From NCBI GenBank assembly GCA_024231975.1, contig JAAEQB010000009.1, forward strand, positions 132,615 to 196,614: a stretch of DNA of 64,000 nucleotides. Reading direction: 5' to 3'. Of the stretch, positions 8,034 to 15,911 are shown in pieces. Within the stretch, counting starts at the first letter, position 1, and the number at the start of each line of letters is the position of its first letter. Below the pieces are notes generated by a model that worked only from the letters and a program-made list of their open reading frames with translations, had not been told where the DNA came from and did not search any database. The translations under genes were made by a program, and so were the position numbers. The stretch comes from Allobosea sp. (GTDB lineage Bacteria > Pseudomonadota > Alphaproteobacteria > Rhizobiales > Beijerinckiaceae).

Positions 8034-9008
8034 TCAGTCGGTCTCGATGCCGGCCGCCTTGACGATGCCGGCCCAGAGCGCGACCTGCTGCTCGATCAGG
8101 GCGCCATATTGCTGTGGCGTGTTCGGCTCGGCCGCATCGACATTGCTCTTGGCGAAGCGGTCCGCGACATCCGGCATAGCGACCGCCTTGTTGACCGCGG
8201 CATTGATGCGCCGGATCACCGCCTCGGGCGTGCCTTTCGGGACGTGGATGCCGAAGAAGCTCTTCAGCGCGAGATCGGGATAGCCGGCCTCGACGACGGT
8301 CGGCACGTCCGGCAGTTCGGCGTTGCGCTTGGTGTCCATCACGGCTAGCGCCTTGAGCTTGCCGGCCTTGACCAGCGGGGCCGCGAAGACCGAGCCGAGC
8401 GCCATGAACTGGACGCGCCCCGCCAGCAGGTCCGAGATCGCCGGCGGCTGCCCGGCATAGGGGATCATCTCCATCTCGAGCCCGGCGCTCTGCTTGAACT
8501 TCTCGGTCGCCAGATGGACGACCGAGCCGCGGCCGGAGCCGGCATAGGAGGCGTTGCCCTTCTGCGCCTTGATGTAGGCGATGAACTCCTTGAGGTCCTT
8601 GACCGGCAGGTCCGCCGGCACGGTGAACATGAAGGTGGTCGTGCCGAAGCTGGCGACGGGTGCGAAATCCTTGGTCGGATTGTAGCGCAGGCTCTTCGGG
8701 TGCAGCGCGACCTGGGTGGTGAAGGGCACGCTGGAGCCGAGCCAGGTGTTGCCGTCGGGCGCGCTCTTGGCGACGGCTTCCGTCCCGACATTGCCGTCGG
8801 CGCCTGGGCGCGCCTCGATGATGATCGGCTGGCCGAGCTCGGCCGAGAGCTTCTCGACCAGGATGCGGGAGGCGACCTCTTGCTGTCCGCCCGGCGGGAA
8901 CGGGATGATCATGCGGATCTGCCGGTCCGGCCAGCTCTGGGCAGACGCCGAGGCTGCGATCAAGGCGAGCGCGAGGCCCGAGCTCGCGGCGAGGATGGTC
9001 TTGAGCAT
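8034..9008 (-). CDS. Tripartite tricarboxylate transporter substrate-binding protein TctC (Bug family)
   Basis: 324 residues with a Sec signal (LALALIAASASAQSWP) and the Bug-family beginning RQIRMIIPFPPGGQQEVASRI. The ligand-contact loop PGADGNVGTEAVAKSAPDG and the GYPDLALKSFFGIHVPKGTP segment are typical. The usual second-helix pattern GGxxDxxAR is changed to GGQQEVASR, so the Asp seen in many Bug proteins is Glu here. The ligand is presumably an organic acid; operon context suggests a sugar acid, perhaps sulfated. Confidence 0.93.
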   Translation of the reverse strand: MLKTILAASSGLALALIAASASAQSWPDRQIRMIIPFPPGGQQEVASRILVEKLSAELGQPIIIEARPGADGNVGTEAVAKSAPDGNTWLGSSVPFTTQVALHPKSLRYNPTKDFAPVASFGTTTFMFTVPADLPVKDLKEFIAYIKAQKGNASYAGSGRGSVVHLATEKFKQSAGLEMEMIPYAGQPPAISDLLAGRVQFMALGSVFAAPLVKAGKLKALAVMDTKRNAELPDVPTVVEAGYPDLALKSFFGIHVPKGTPEAVIRRINAAVNKAVAMPDVADRFAKSNVDAAEPNTPQQYGALIEQQVALWAGIVKAAGIETD

Positions 9009-9056
9009 GTGTCTCTCCCCTTCCTGTCGTCTGTACCGTGCGTGGTCCGTCGGTCG

Positions 9057-9344
9057 TCAGCCGGTGTGGCCGCGCAGGCTCTGGAGGTTGTGGACGTGGA
9101 CATGGTCGCCGGCCGCGACCGGCGCGATCAGCCGGCCGATCACCTCGCCGTATTTGCGGACCTCGTGGCCGGCAGCGAGATCGCGCAGCGCGAGCTTGTG
9201 GCCGCTCGCCAGCGCCGCGCCGGCGACGAGCCTGACGCCCTCGCAGGCGCCGCGGATCGCGACGTCATCGCCCGCCGCCACGGCGGCGACCAGCACGGCG
9301 ACATCGTCGGCCGGGTGCAGGACGATGGCGGCGACTTCCGTCAT
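9057..9344 (-). CDS. UxaA-family hydrolase, small SAF-domain subunit (altronate dehydratase N-terminus or SuyA-like)
   Basis: A 95-residue stand-alone SAF domain: AIVLHPADDVAVLVAAVAAGDDV, ASGHKLALRDLAAGHEVRKYGEVIG and VHVHNLQSLRG. In single-chain altronate or galactarate dehydratases this domain is fused to the large catalytic part; as a separate subunit it also occurs as SuyA of (2R)-sulfolactate sulfo-lyase. The matching large subunit is encoded at 13900-15099 in the same operon, separated by the ABC importer and a dehydrogenase. Start and preceding stop overlap as ATGA. Whether it removes water or sulfite cannot be decided here. Confidence 0.88.
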   Translation of the reverse strand: MTEVAAIVLHPADDVAVLVAAVAAGDDVAIRGACEGVRLVAGAALASGHKLALRDLAAGHEVRKYGEVIGRLIAPVAAGDHVHVHNLQSLRGHTG

Positions 9345-10237
9345 GCTGGAAGCCTGACCTGCACGCCGGCGGTGTCCTCGCGCAGCTTCAGCACGGCGCC
9401 GACATCCTTGCCGGCGAGGCCGGCCTCGATCGCCTCCTGCAGCGCCGCCAGCGTCGCGGCGCCGACCGGCGTCTCGATGCCGAGCGAGCGGTTCATCGCC
9501 AGCGCCAGGCAACAATCCTTGTGCGCGAGCTTGACCATGAAGCCCGGCTCGAAATCGCCCTTCAGCGCGCGGTTGTGCATGGCAACGGCGAGCTGCTGGT
9601 TCCAGGCCATCGTCGTCTTCAGGACGCTGATCATCGTCTCCAGGGTAAGGCCCGCCTTGGCGCCGCAGACCAGCGCCTCGGAGCTTGCGGTGATCAGCAC
9701 GCTGGCGAGCAGGTTGTTGGTCAACTTCATCGCCTGGCCCATGCCGAGGCCGCCGCAATGGATCAGGTCTTGGCCCATCGCCGACAGCACCGGCCGGGCC
9801 CGCTCCAGCACGGCCGCGTCGCCGCCGATCATCAGCGTCGAGGTGCCGGCGATAGCGTGCTCGACGGTCTTGCCCACCGGGCTGTCGAGCATGTCGACGC
9901 CCTTCGCCTTGAGGGCGGCGCCGACCGTCTGCGTCGTCTGCGGATCAATCGTGCTCATGTCGATATAGAGGCTGCCGGGCCGCAGGCCCTCGCCGATGCC
10001 GCCCGGCCCGAGCACGGCCTTCTCCACATCCGGCGCGTCGGGCAGCATGGTGATGACCACCTCGGATGCCCCGGCCACCGCAGCAGGTGAGGGCGCCGCG
10101 GCGGCGCCGGCCTCGACCAGCTTCGCCACGGCGGCCGCGTTGAGATCGTAGACCGTCAGGGCATGGCCTGCCTTCACGAGGTTCCGGGCCATTGGCGTGC
10201 CCATGGTGCCGAGACCGATGAAGCCGACCGCTGTCAT
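9341..10237 (-). CDS. NAD(P)-dependent beta-hydroxyacid dehydrogenase (3-hydroxyisobutyrate / tartronate semialdehyde reductase family)
   Basis: 298 residues. The Rossmann motif VGFIGLGTMGTPMARNL is at residues 4-20, the substrate loop is DSPVGKTVEHA (about 119-129; many relatives have DAPVSGG, so the pocket is altered), and the catalytic Lys lies in GQAMKLTNN. The family reversibly oxidises 3-hydroxyacids such as tartronate semialdehyde/glycerate or sulfolactate-like compounds. It overlaps the SAF subunit (ATGA) and follows the ABC binding-protein gene by 38 bases, so it belongs to the same transcript. The specific substrate is unknown. Confidence 0.9.
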   Translation of the reverse strand: MTAVGFIGLGTMGTPMARNLVKAGHALTVYDLNAAAVAKLVEAGAAAAPSPAAVAGASEVVITMLPDAPDVEKAVLGPGGIGEGLRPGSLYIDMSTIDPQTTQTVGAALKAKGVDMLDSPVGKTVEHAIAGTSTLMIGGDAAVLERARPVLSAMGQDLIHCGGLGMGQAMKLTNNLLASVLITASSEALVCGAKAGLTLETMISVLKTTMAWNQQLAVAMHNRALKGDFEPGFMVKLAHKDCCLALAMNRSLGIETPVGAATLAALQEAIEAGLAGKDVGAVLKLREDTAGVQVRLPA

Positions 10238-10275
10238 GATGATAGTCCTTTGCTATGATCGAAACGGGTTCCGGC

Positions 10276-11502
10276 TCAGGCCGGCGCCTTCCACTGGTCG
10301 GCCTGCCAGGCCGGCAGGCCGCGCAGGTCCTTGGCCTTCTGGTCGGTGAACCCGCTTTCGGCGGGAACCTTGCCGGTCGCCTCATAGGCCTTCTTCAGGA
10401 GCGGGCTGGCCTTGGCGAAGGCCGACTTGACCTTGTCCCATTCGAGCGGCTTCGGGATCAGCTTGCCCTCGACCATGAACTGCGAGATCTGCGTGATCGC
10501 CGCGGCGTCGCCTTCGGTCGGCCAGGCCCAGCCGCGCTGGAGCAGCACCTCGTCCTCGACCGCCTTGGCGCCGAGCTCGGGCGGCAGGCCCCAGTATTTC
10601 TGGACCGAGTTCGCGACGTCGCCGGGCTTCTCCTTGACCAGCTCGGCGATGGCGCGCTGGCTGGCGACCAGGAAGGCCTCGCCGATCGCGGCATCGGCGC
10701 CGACGATGCGGTCGCTGCAGATCCAGAAGGAGCGGTGCAGATAATAGCCGTCGGGGAAGAATTTCGACTTCTTCGCCCCCGGCAGCAAATGGCCCGCGCC
10801 CTTGCCGGCTGGGCCGTCATAGCCCGCCTCGCTGTAGCCGAACGAGTTCATCACGCCGACGATGCCGATCTCGGCCTGGGCCTTGAGGAAGGCCGGGTAG
10901 ATCACGACGGAAGCATCCATGCCGTCGGGGATTGAGGCGGCCTGCGCCTGCGTCGGCGTGTTCACCACCTTGATGTCGAAGGAGCGCGGATCGGCATTGC
11001 CGAGCTCGCAGAGCAGCATCTGCGACAGGGCGTTGTAGGGATCGCCGCCGACCAGCGCGCCAACCGTCTTGCCCTTGAGGTCGGCGATCGACTTGATCGG
11101 CGAATCCTTGCGCACCGCCAGCACGAAGCGCAGATGGCCCTCGCCGACGGAGAGCAGGTTGATCGGCTGCCCCTGCGCCAGGAGCCGCACGATCGGGGTG
11201 TTGCCCCACATGCCGATGTCGAGATTGCCGGAGATGAAGGCCTCGACCATCGGCAGCGCGCTCGGATAGTCGCGCCAGTCGACGGTCAGATCGTAGCCGA
11301 GATCGGCGGCGGCCTTCTCCAGCATCTTCTCGCCGATCATGCGCTGGGTCACCGGCGAATTGCCGGCGGCATAGGGCTGGCGGCCGACCGAGACCTTGGC
11401 GGTCTTACGTGTCTGGGCCCGGACGATGGCCGGCATGGCGACGAGGCCCGCGGCGCCGACTGCGAATTGACGGCGGGTGGGCGTCAGGCTTCCGGTCTTC
11501 AT
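10276..11502 (-). CDS. NitT/TauT-type ABC transporter substrate-binding protein
   Basis: 408 residues with a Tat signal (TRRQFAVGAAGLVAMPAIVRAQ). The mature part has the SsuA/TauA/NrtA layout: VSVGRQPYAAGNSPVTQ, ISGNLDIGMWGNTPIVRLLAQG and the domain-linker segment DLKGKTVGALVGGDPYN. This family binds taurine, sulfonates, sulfate esters, nitrate or thiamine precursors. It is followed on the same strand by the dehydrogenase and SAF genes and preceded by its ATPase (21-base gap). At 408 residues it is longer than TauA (about 320). Confidence 0.9.
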   Translation of the reverse strand: MKTGSLTPTRRQFAVGAAGLVAMPAIVRAQTRKTAKVSVGRQPYAAGNSPVTQRMIGEKMLEKAAADLGYDLTVDWRDYPSALPMVEAFISGNLDIGMWGNTPIVRLLAQGQPINLLSVGEGHLRFVLAVRKDSPIKSIADLKGKTVGALVGGDPYNALSQMLLCELGNADPRSFDIKVVNTPTQAQAASIPDGMDASVVIYPAFLKAQAEIGIVGVMNSFGYSEAGYDGPAGKGAGHLLPGAKKSKFFPDGYYLHRSFWICSDRIVGADAAIGEAFLVASQRAIAELVKEKPGDVANSVQKYWGLPPELGAKAVEDEVLLQRGWAWPTEGDAAAITQISQFMVEGKLIPKPLEWDKVKSAFAKASPLLKKAYEATGKVPAESGFTDQKAKDLRGLPAWQADQWKAPA

Positions 11503-11523
11503 GGCGTTCCTCCCTCTTGTTCT

Positions 11524-12363
11524 TCAGGTCATCGTGGCGCGGTAGGCTTCCTCGCGGATCGATTGCCAGATCGATTGGCAGAGATCGGCGAAGCCCTTGC
11601 TGAGGCGAGTGGCGTCGTCGCGCGGCCGCGGCAGGTCGATCTCGACGATGCGCTTGAGGCGGCCGGGATGGCTGGAGAGCACGACCACCCGGTCGGCCAG
11701 GAAGACCGCCTCGTCGATCGAATGGGTGATGTAGACGACGGTGCGGCGCTCGGCGGCGGGCTTGTCCTGCCCCCAGATCCGCAGCAGCTCGTCCTGCAGG
11801 ATGATCCGGGTCTGGGCATCGAGCGCCGCCAGCGGCTCGTCCATCAGGAGGATCTGCGGCTCGTTGGCCATCAGCCGCGCGAGCGCGACGCGCTGGCGCA
11901 TGCCGCCCGAGAGTTGGTGCGGGTACTTCTCCTCGGAGCCCGTCAGGCCGACGAGCTCGATCACCCGCCTGACGCGCTCTTCGCGCTCCGCCGCCGATAG
12001 GCCGGCGCCCGCCGGGCCGTGGACGAGGCCGAAGCCGATATTGCCGCGCACCGTCTTCCACGGGAACAGGGCATAGTCCTGGAACATCACGCCGCGCTCG
12101 GCGCCGGGCCCGCGGATCGGCCGGCCGTCGAGCGTCATCGTGCCGGTGGTCGGGCTCTCGAGCCCGGCCAGCATGTTGAGCACGGTGGTCTTGCCGCAGC
12201 CGGAGGGGCCGACGATGGTCAAGAACTCGCCCGGCTGGATGTCGAGCGACAGGTCCTGGACGGCGACGACCGGTGCGGCCGGTGCCCCGAAGGATTTCCC
12301 GATACCGGAGAGGCGGATCTTTGCATCCGTCATTGTGGCGTCTGTCATCCTGGCGTCTGTCAT
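11524..12363 (-). CDS. NitT/TauT-type ABC transporter ATP-binding protein
   Basis: 279 residues from the first of three possible ATGs. Walker A GPSGCGKTTVLNMLAG, signature LSGGMRQRVALARLM and Walker B ILLMDEPLAALDAQTR are intact, and VYITHSIDEAVFLADRV is the H-loop. The N-terminus reads MTDAR-MTDAT-MTDAK: three 15-base near-repeats, each starting with an ATG (12363, 12348, 12333). The first ATG overlaps the upstream permease stop (ATGA), which favours it. It energises the two permeases encoded just upstream. Confidence 0.92.
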   Translation of the reverse strand: MTDARMTDATMTDAKIRLSGIGKSFGAPAAPVVAVQDLSLDIQPGEFLTIVGPSGCGKTTVLNMLAGLESPTTGTMTLDGRPIRGPGAERGVMFQDYALFPWKTVRGNIGFGLVHGPAGAGLSAAEREERVRRVIELVGLTGSEEKYPHQLSGGMRQRVALARLMANEPQILLMDEPLAALDAQTRIILQDELLRIWGQDKPAAERRTVVYITHSIDEAVFLADRVVVLSSHPGRLKRIVEIDLPRPRDDATRLSKGFADLCQSIWQSIREEAYRATMT

Positions 12364-13112
12364 GGGGCGCTCCACGGCACGGCGCGGGCGAGGGCGAGGC
12401 GCAGCGCGCGGTCGAGCAGCAGGGCGACGATCCCGACCGCGACCATGCAGACGACGATGCCGTTGAGCTCGACGCTGTAGGCGTAGAACACGAACATCAT
12501 CTGGCCGATGCCGCCCTGGCCGCCGGCCTTGGCGCCGACCGCGAGCTCGGCGGCGATGATCGCCGTCCAGGCGACGCCGAGGCCGATGCGCATGCCGACG
12601 AGGATGGCGGGCAGCGCCGCCGGCAGCAGCACCACCCGCATGCGCGTCAGCGTGCCGACCCCCATCGTGTAGGCCGCCCGCATCAGATTGGGCTCGATGC
12701 GCTTCACGCCGGCGATCGAGTTGATCAGGATCGGGAAGAAGGCGGCATAGGCGACGATCGCCACCGCCGCCTGCGTGCCGGTGCCGAGCCAGAGGATGAT
12801 CAGGGGCAGCAGGGCGATGGCGGCGATGGGCCGGAAGCTTTCGACCAGCGGATCGAGATTGCGCTCGACGGTGGCGACGCTGCCCATGACGATGCCGAGC
12901 GGGACGGCGATGGCGGAGGCGGTCGCGAAGCCGAGGAAGACCCGCAGCAGGCTCGTCGCCAGCCCGGTCGGCAGGTCGCCGCTGGCGATCATCGCGATGG
13001 CCGTTTGCACCACCGTGCTCGGACGCGGCGCTCGGGCTGAGCCGCTCGCGAGGAGCTCCCAGGCGAGCAGCAGCAGGATGGGCAGGAGAAGCTTCAGCGC
13101 CGCGCGGTTCAT
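12360..13112 (-). CDS. NitT/TauT-type ABC transporter permease (second of two)
   Basis: 250 residues with six predicted helices (SsuC/TauC type). The start MNRAALKLLLPILLLLAWELL is coupled by ATGA to the preceding permease. The ATPase-docking loop is visible around GVKRIEPNLMRAAYTMGVG. Most Tau/Ssu systems have one permease gene working as a homodimer; here a second, distinct permease precedes it, suggesting a heterodimer. Confidence 0.92.
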   Translation of the reverse strand: MNRAALKLLLPILLLLAWELLASGSARAPRPSTVVQTAIAMIASGDLPTGLATSLLRVFLGFATASAIAVPLGIVMGSVATVERNLDPLVESFRPIAAIALLPLIILWLGTGTQAAVAIVAYAAFFPILINSIAGVKRIEPNLMRAAYTMGVGTLTRMRVVLLPAALPAILVGMRIGLGVAWTAIIAAELAVGAKAGGQGGIGQMMFVFYAYSVELNGIVVCMVAVGIVALLLDRALRLALARAVPWSAP

Positions 13113-13903
13113 CGCCGGCCCTCCGCCCGCGCCCAAGGGGCAAGCGCATCGCCAAGCCAGCGCAAGGCGCGGTCGGTCAGGAAGCCGAGCAATCCGATCA
13201 CCGCGATGAAGGCCATCACGCTCGGCGTCGCCAGCATGCTCCGGTAATATTCGATGGCGTAGCCGAGGCCGCTTGGCGCGCCGACCAGCTCGGCCGCGAC
13301 CACGGCCGTCCACGACGCCGCCACCGCCAGCCGCAGCGACACGAGCACCGAGGGCAGGGCGGCCGGCACCACGACCTGCCGCATGATCGTACCGCGCGAG
13401 AGGCCCATGGTGCGCGCCGCCGCGATCAGGCGCCGGTCGACGGATTGCGCGCCCGCCGCCGTGCCGAGCAGCAGCGGGAAGAACGCGGTGTAGAACATGA
13501 TGAAGATCGGCAGGCGCTGCCCGATCCCGAAGATGAACAGCGCCAGCGGAATCCAGGCGATGCCGGCGATCGGCCGCAGCAGTTCCACCGGCCATTCCAG
13601 GAGGTCGCTGATCATCCGGCTGCGCCCCATGGCGAGGCCGAGCGGGATGGCGAGCACCGCCGCGGCCGCGACGCTGACCAGCAGGCGCAGCAAGCTGATG
13701 CCGGCATTGGCGGTCAGCTCGCCATCGAGCCAGCTCTCGCGCAGCGCCTGGGCGACCGCGAGCGGCGACGGCAGCAGCAGCTTGTTCGGCACGGCCTCGG
13801 CGGCGAGGTACCAGGCGAGCAGGAACAGGCCCATGGTGCGGGCATAGATCAGCGCCCCGCCGAACCAGCGGACGAACTCCCAGGATGTGCCGGCTCGGCT
13901 CAC
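13109..13903 (-). CDS. NitT/TauT-type ABC transporter permease (first of two)
   Basis: 264 residues from a GTG whose GTGA overlaps the stop of the UxaA gene. Six predicted helices; the docking loop is seen in QSVDRRLIAAARTMGLSRGT. It shares the family layout with the next permease but is clearly a different sequence. The direct coupling to the UxaA gene ties the ABC importer to the dehydratase in one transcript. Confidence 0.91.
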   Translation of the reverse strand: MSRAGTSWEFVRWFGGALIYARTMGLFLLAWYLAAEAVPNKLLLPSPLAVAQALRESWLDGELTANAGISLLRLLVSVAAAAVLAIPLGLAMGRSRMISDLLEWPVELLRPIAGIAWIPLALFIFGIGQRLPIFIMFYTAFFPLLLGTAAGAQSVDRRLIAAARTMGLSRGTIMRQVVVPAALPSVLVSLRLAVAASWTAVVAAELVGAPSGLGYAIEYYRSMLATPSVMAFIAVIGLLGFLTDRALRWLGDALAPWARAEGRR

Positions 13904-15099
13904 AGCGACCCCCGGATGCGCGTCGGCACTTCCAGCCCCTCGCCAACGATCTCGCCAAGGGTGAGGGTTCCGTCGGCGACGTCGAGGATCGCCTCGACGA
14001 GGCGCTCGCTGCAGCTGTCGACTGTTTCGCCGCCGCAGAGAGCAGGGCTGGCGTCGAAATCGATCTGCGTCGGCAGGCGCGTCACCGTCTCGGGATGCGC
14101 CGAGACCTTGATCGTCGGCGCGATCGCGCTGGCGAAGCTGTTGCCCGGCCCGGTGGTGAACAGCATGACCGTGGCGCCCGCCGCGGCGAAGCCCGTCATC
14201 GAATCCGGCGAGAAGGACGGTCCGTCCATCAGATAGAGCCCCGGCCCGGGCGGGATTTCGGCGACGCCGAGCACGCCGGCGATCGGGCCGCTGCCCGATT
14301 TGACGATGGCGCCCAGCGACTTCTCCTCGATGGTCGAGAGGCCACCCTTGATGTTCTCCTCGCCGGGATTGTTGCCGGTCAAGCTGCGCCCTGAGGCGAT
14401 CGCGATCTCCTCGCGGCCGGCCACGGCCGCCCGAATCCGGGCGGCGACATCGGCATTGGCGGCGCGGCGCGCGAGCAGATGTTCCGCCCCGAGCCACTCG
14501 ATCGTCTCGCCGATGATGACGCTGGCGCCGGCGGCGACGAGCCGGTCCACCGCTGCCCCGACGACGGGATTGCTGGCGAGACCGGAGGTCGCGTCGGAAT
14601 GGCCGCATTCGACGGCCACGACGAGCCCTGCCGGCTCGGCCAGGGCCCGGCGTGCGCGCGAGGCGGCGCGGCTGAGCTCGGTGGCGCGGCGCAGGCCGAG
14701 ATCGCTGACGGAAAGCGCATCCTCGCCGCATTCGGCGAAGCTGACGCTGGCGACCGGCTTGCCGGAGGACGCGATCCGCGCAGCGACATGGTCCGACGTG
14801 GCCTGATCGACACCGACGACGAGGACGGCGCCGACATTGGGATTGCAGCCGAGGCCGACGAGTTGATCAAGATGCAGGCTAAGATCGGGCTCGACCTGGC
14901 CGCGGCCGGCCGAGGTCGCGACCAGGAGCGAGCCCGGCAGGTTGCGCGCGATGCGCTCGCTCGCCCGCAAGGCAAGGCCGTTGATGCCGAGGATCAGCAC
15001 ATGATTGCGCACGCCGACGCGTCCATCGGCGCGCAGATAGCCGTGGAACGGTCTCACCTGAAAAGATCCGGCGACATCACGCAAATCTGCCTCCGACAA
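13900..15099 (-). CDS. UxaA-family hydrolase, large subunit (altronate/galactarate dehydratase C-terminus or SuyB-like)
   Basis: 399 residues holding the catalytic part of the UxaA/GarD family without the SAF domain. Landmarks: YLRADGRVGVRNHVLI, ECGHSDATSGLASNPVVG (usual form ECGGSDAxSGxxANPAxG), GNNPGEENIKGGLSTIEEKSLG and FTTGPGNSFASAIAPTIKVS. These proteins bind iron and dehydrate sugar acids, or as SuyB release sulfite from sulfolactate. The SAF partner is at 9057-9344. This is the first gene of the minus-strand operon; its start is 39 bases from the ATTTGATCAAAT palindrome. Confidence 0.9.
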   Translation of the reverse strand: MSEADLRDVAGSFQVRPFHGYLRADGRVGVRNHVLILGINGLALRASERIARNLPGSLLVATSAGRGQVEPDLSLHLDQLVGLGCNPNVGAVLVVGVDQATSDHVAARIASSGKPVASVSFAECGEDALSVSDLGLRRATELSRAASRARRALAEPAGLVVAVECGHSDATSGLASNPVVGAAVDRLVAAGASVIIGETIEWLGAEHLLARRAANADVAARIRAAVAGREEIAIASGRSLTGNNPGEENIKGGLSTIEEKSLGAIVKSGSGPIAGVLGVAEIPPGPGLYLMDGPSFSPDSMTGFAAAGATVMLFTTGPGNSFASAIAPTIKVSAHPETVTRLPTQIDFDASPALCGGETVDSCSERLVEAILDVADGTLTLGEIVGEGLEVPTRIRGSL

Positions 15100-15132
15100 G
15101 GTGCCGACAAGGGTCGGCTTCGGGACGCAATA

Positions 15133-15162
15133 CCTTTATTTGATCAAATCTGTCTTTGGCAA
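15133..15162 (-). promoter_or_regulatory. Possible promoter of the UxaA-to-FGE operon
   Basis: On the minus strand TTGCCA (15157-15162) and TAAAGG (15133-15138) are spaced by 18 bases. The -10 match is weak. The GntR palindrome falls inside the spacer, which would fit repression. Predicted by eye only. Confidence 0.35.
15138..15149. promoter_or_regulatory. GntR operator candidate, perfect palindrome ATTTGATCAAAT
   Basis: A perfect 12-base inverted repeat in the divergent region between the UxaA operon and the GntR gene. The identical 12 bases recur at 17728-17739 before the sulfatase genes. A one-mismatch copy (ATTTGGTCAAAT) lies at 15201-15212, 63 bp centre to centre, close to six helical turns. 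Confidence 0.65.
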
Positions 15163-15200
15163 GCCCGAAATTGACAAGGCTTTCGGGCTATGCGAGCGAG

Positions 15201-15212
15201 ATTTGGTCAAAT
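15201..15212. promoter_or_regulatory. GntR operator candidate, near-palindrome ATTTGGTCAAAT
   Basis: Differs from the perfect site by one base and ends 18 bases before the gntR start codon, a position suited to autorepression. Confidence 0.55.
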
Positions 15213-15230
15213 CCGGGGATCAGGCAGGCC

Positions 15231-15911
15231 ATGGCGAGAGTTCCCGACGTCCAGCAGCTCCTGCGCGACGACATCGTCTCCGGCGCGCTTCCCTTCGGCG
15301 CCCGCTTGCGCATCGACGAGCTGGCGAGCCGCTATGGCGTCAGCCACATGCCGATCCGGGAAACGCTGCGCCAGCTCAGCGGCGAGGGACTCGTCATCAT
15401 CGAGCCGAACCGCGGTGCCCGCGTGCGCCCGATCGATCTCGGCTTCGTCGAGGACCTGTTCGACATCCGCAGCGCCGTCGAGACGATGCTGGCCCGGCGC
15501 GCCGCCGAGCGGCGCAATGCCGGCCATATCGCCGCCTTGCGTGCCGCTCAGGAAGAGCTCGAGGCCCATGTCCGCAACGGCGATTTCGAGGCGGTGCGGC
15601 CAGTGAACCAGCGCTTCCACGAGGTGATCAACGATGCCGCCGGCAATCCCGGTGCGATGTCGCTGGTCGACAAGCACTGGCTGCTCGCCGCCGCGCTCTG
15701 GCAGCGCTACGGCTATGACGACGGCCGCTTCTATGACGAGACCCGCTTCCACGGCGTGATCAACGACCACCAGCATCTGATCCTGGCGATCGAGCGCGGC
15801 GATTCGACCTCTGCCCTGTTGCTGATGGGCGCGCATATCGAGAAAGCCAAGCACGACCTGCTGGCGCGAATGGCCGTCCAGCCGGCGGCCGGGCTGGAGC
15901 GGCCGGCATGA
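15231..15911 (+). CDS. GntR-family transcriptional regulator (FCD domain)
   Basis: 226 residues from the ATG at 15231. The frame stays open upstream to a TTG at 15156, but the operator copy at 15201-15212 would then lie inside the gene. The winged helix-turn-helix is in residues 5-70 (LRIDELASRYGVSHMPIRETLRQL, GLVIIEPNRGARV), followed by an all-helical FCD ligand domain with metal-type residues in the DIRSAVETMLARRAAE, NQRFHEVIND and HQHLILAIERGD segments. FCD regulators usually repress sugar-acid or carboxylate genes and are released by the pathway intermediate. It overlaps the SMP-30 gene by ATGA. Confidence 0.92.
   Translation: MARVPDVQQLLRDDIVSGALPFGARLRIDELASRYGVSHMPIRETLRQLSGEGLVIIEPNRGARVRPIDLGFVEDLFDIRSAVETMLARRAAERRNAGHIAALRAAQEELEAHVRNGDFEAVRPVNQRFHEVINDAAGNPGAMSLVDKHWLLAAALWQRYGYDDGRFYDETRFHGVINDHQHLILAIERGDSTSALLLMGAHIEKAKHDLLARMAVQPAAGLERPA

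Noticed and set aside
9057..9344. SAF-domain protein as an antifreeze or flagellar (FlgA) protein
   Set aside because: The UxaA-type landmarks and the matching large subunit in the same operon fit a dehydratase small subunit far better.
11524..13155. A 543-residue fusion of permease and ATPase
   Set aside because: The N-terminal half is an arginine/proline-rich shadow of the permease gene in another frame; the ATPase starts at the ATGA overlap at 12363.
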